NCBI GenBank assembly: GCA_030144725.1
Contig: JASKMD010000013.1
Span: 2,938,322-3,002,321, forward strand
Length of the DNA: 64,000 nt
DNA from: Haematococcus lacustris
Taxonomy: Eukaryota; Chlorophyta; Chlorophyceae; Chlamydomonadales; Haematococcaceae
Direction: 5' to 3'
Shown: one piece after another, positions 63,066 through 64,000 of the stretch
How the letters are laid out: each line of letters opens with the position of its first letter
Numbering within the stretch: position 1 is the first letter of the stretch
The notes under the pieces: model-generated
The model's database searches: none
Seen by the model: the letters and a program-made list of their open reading frames with translations, nothing else
What the model was told of the DNA's origin: nothing
Program-made: the position numbers and the translations under genes

Positions 63066-64000
63066 TCAGCATCGTGAGGTGCGGGCTGTGCCAGCCAGCG
63101 GCCCGCAGCTGGAAAGGGAGCGCTTGGCGGCTCGGGCTGCCAAGGCTGCGGCGGCTGAGGCACGCAGATGGTGCGGCTGCGGGCGGAGAGGGGCAGCTGC
63201 CAAGGCAGGCATAGGGGCTGGCTGCTGGCTGGCTGCTGGCATGGGGGTGGACAGCTGCAGCGCTGGGGATGTGTAAGGAGGCAGCTGGGAGGTCACGGGC
63301 ATCCATGGCGCAAGGGCCGCGGGCTCCTGAGGGGCTGGAGGGCTGGGGCAGGGGGCTGCATCTGAGGGGCCAGCTCCAGCACTGCTGTGGAGTGTGTTCC
63401 TGCAGGGCAGCATGGCAGAACATGGAAGGTCAGGCAGCTACCCAACATGGGTGTGGTAAGCATGTGCTGCTCATTGCATTGCAAACCAAGCATGTGTTGG
63501 CTACCAGGTGTGTGCAGGTGTCGTAGGCATGCTTATTAACTTGTCAAGACAAAACTCCTATGACTCACCATGGTGCAGTGACTGTTGGGCAGGTGGCATC
63601 ACAGTTCACATCCAGTGTAGCAGCTGGCTGGGTGCACTGGTGGCAGGGTGCCTTGGAGGGTGTTGTGGCGCCCTGTGGAATGTCCAGAGTGGTTCTCACA
63701 GAAATGCAAGCACTCAGGTACCTGCGGCCAACCACGACGCACAACATGTCATGTGTCAGTAACGGTGGAGCAGGGCAACGTTGCGGTGTCAGGCAGATGT
63801 GCGAGTAAGCATCTGCCATTGAGCAAATTGGGCGCCATCGACTTACAATGCGACCAAGGCAGGCGACTCCGGAGCATAGAAAGTCTCAACGCACACCGCG
63901 AGGAGGACTACAAGCCAGGGGAGCACATCCTGCAGGCAGGCAACATGTCAGGACAGAGGTCAGTCCAGCTTGCCAACTACTTTTGCACCCACATCTGTGC
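63066..64000 (-). CDS. array gene, copy 12 (B type, cut by window edge)
   Basis: Exons 2-4 are present (63929-63847, 63721-63569, 63399-63066). Exon 1 would lie at 64039-64101, outside the window. It carries Leu138Gln. Confidence 0.5.

Larger units (their letters stand above)
47708..64000 (+). repeat. tandem array, forward block 2 (A/B unit types)
   Basis: After a partial tail, units start near 48000, 50676, 53569, 56238, 59131 and 62025, the last cut by the window end. Two A-type units (48000, 53569) lack about 185 bp at their right end, where GACAGCA joins directly to AAACAGCTG. B-type units (50676, 56238, 59131, 62025) carry GGCTACTGG, GATGGAC and, where complete, a TCCTTGCTGC triplication. 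The order is A-B-A-B-B-B. Confidence 0.95.

Noticed and set aside
30676..64000. rDNA or 5S array, CRISPR array, or centromeric satellite
   Set aside because: No rRNA-like sequence is present, the units are far longer than CRISPR repeats and not spacer-like, and the intact spliced gene argues against a plain satellite.

Overview
The window looks like nuclear DNA of a GC-rich green alga of the Chlamydomonadales type. The reasons are short GT-AG introns at high density, (GCA)n/(CAG)n and GC-rich minisatellites inside genes, a plastid-type isoleucyl-tRNA synthetase with its own leader, and TGTAA motifs downstream of stop codons. A Haematococcus-like genome is possible, but I cannot name the species from sequence alone. 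I see no bacterial operon, rRNA gene or CRISPR.

Layout, 1-14.6 kb: the last exon of an unknown + strand gene (155-337); an acidic, Pro-rich three-exon gene on the minus strand (4917 to 1792) with a decayed LINE reverse-transcriptase fragment in its first intron (3.66-4.06 kb); a Gln-rich minus-strand gene (8683 down to about 6014); about 2 kb with no secure gene; and a + strand RING-H2 E3 ubiquitin ligase (10768-13230) whose C-terminal half is an in-frame 99-bp minisatellite.

Layout, 14.6-30 kb: one minus-strand gene, a bacterial/plastid-type isoleucyl-tRNA synthetase. I could reconstruct exons 2-28 in phase: 3008 nt, 1002 residues plus stop. Exon 1 supplies a transit-peptide-like leader. 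The RING and IleRS genes converge. The IleRS introns hold many simple repeats: a perfect (TCGGG)34 run, a (CCCTAA)n telomere-like tract, a 385-bp CCCCT/CCCCA tract, an inverted-repeat element and a tRNA-like sequence.

Layout, 30.7-64 kb: a tandem array of about 12 units, typically 2860 bp and nearly identical. It runs forward (30676-40272), flips through a 94-bp junction of short repeats, runs inverted (40367-47607), meets a 100-N gap, then runs forward to the window end with alternating A/B unit types.

The main find is inside each unit: a compact four-exon gene, spliced in phase through three GT-AG introns, encoding a predicted 210-residue protein (basic N-terminus, hydrophobic segment, Cys pairs, Ala/Pro-rich tail). 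It is preceded by a TATA box and a cluster of TTGGCGC palindromic elements that match the E2F consensus. Ten complete and two truncated copies are present. I recognise no family; function and expression are unknown.
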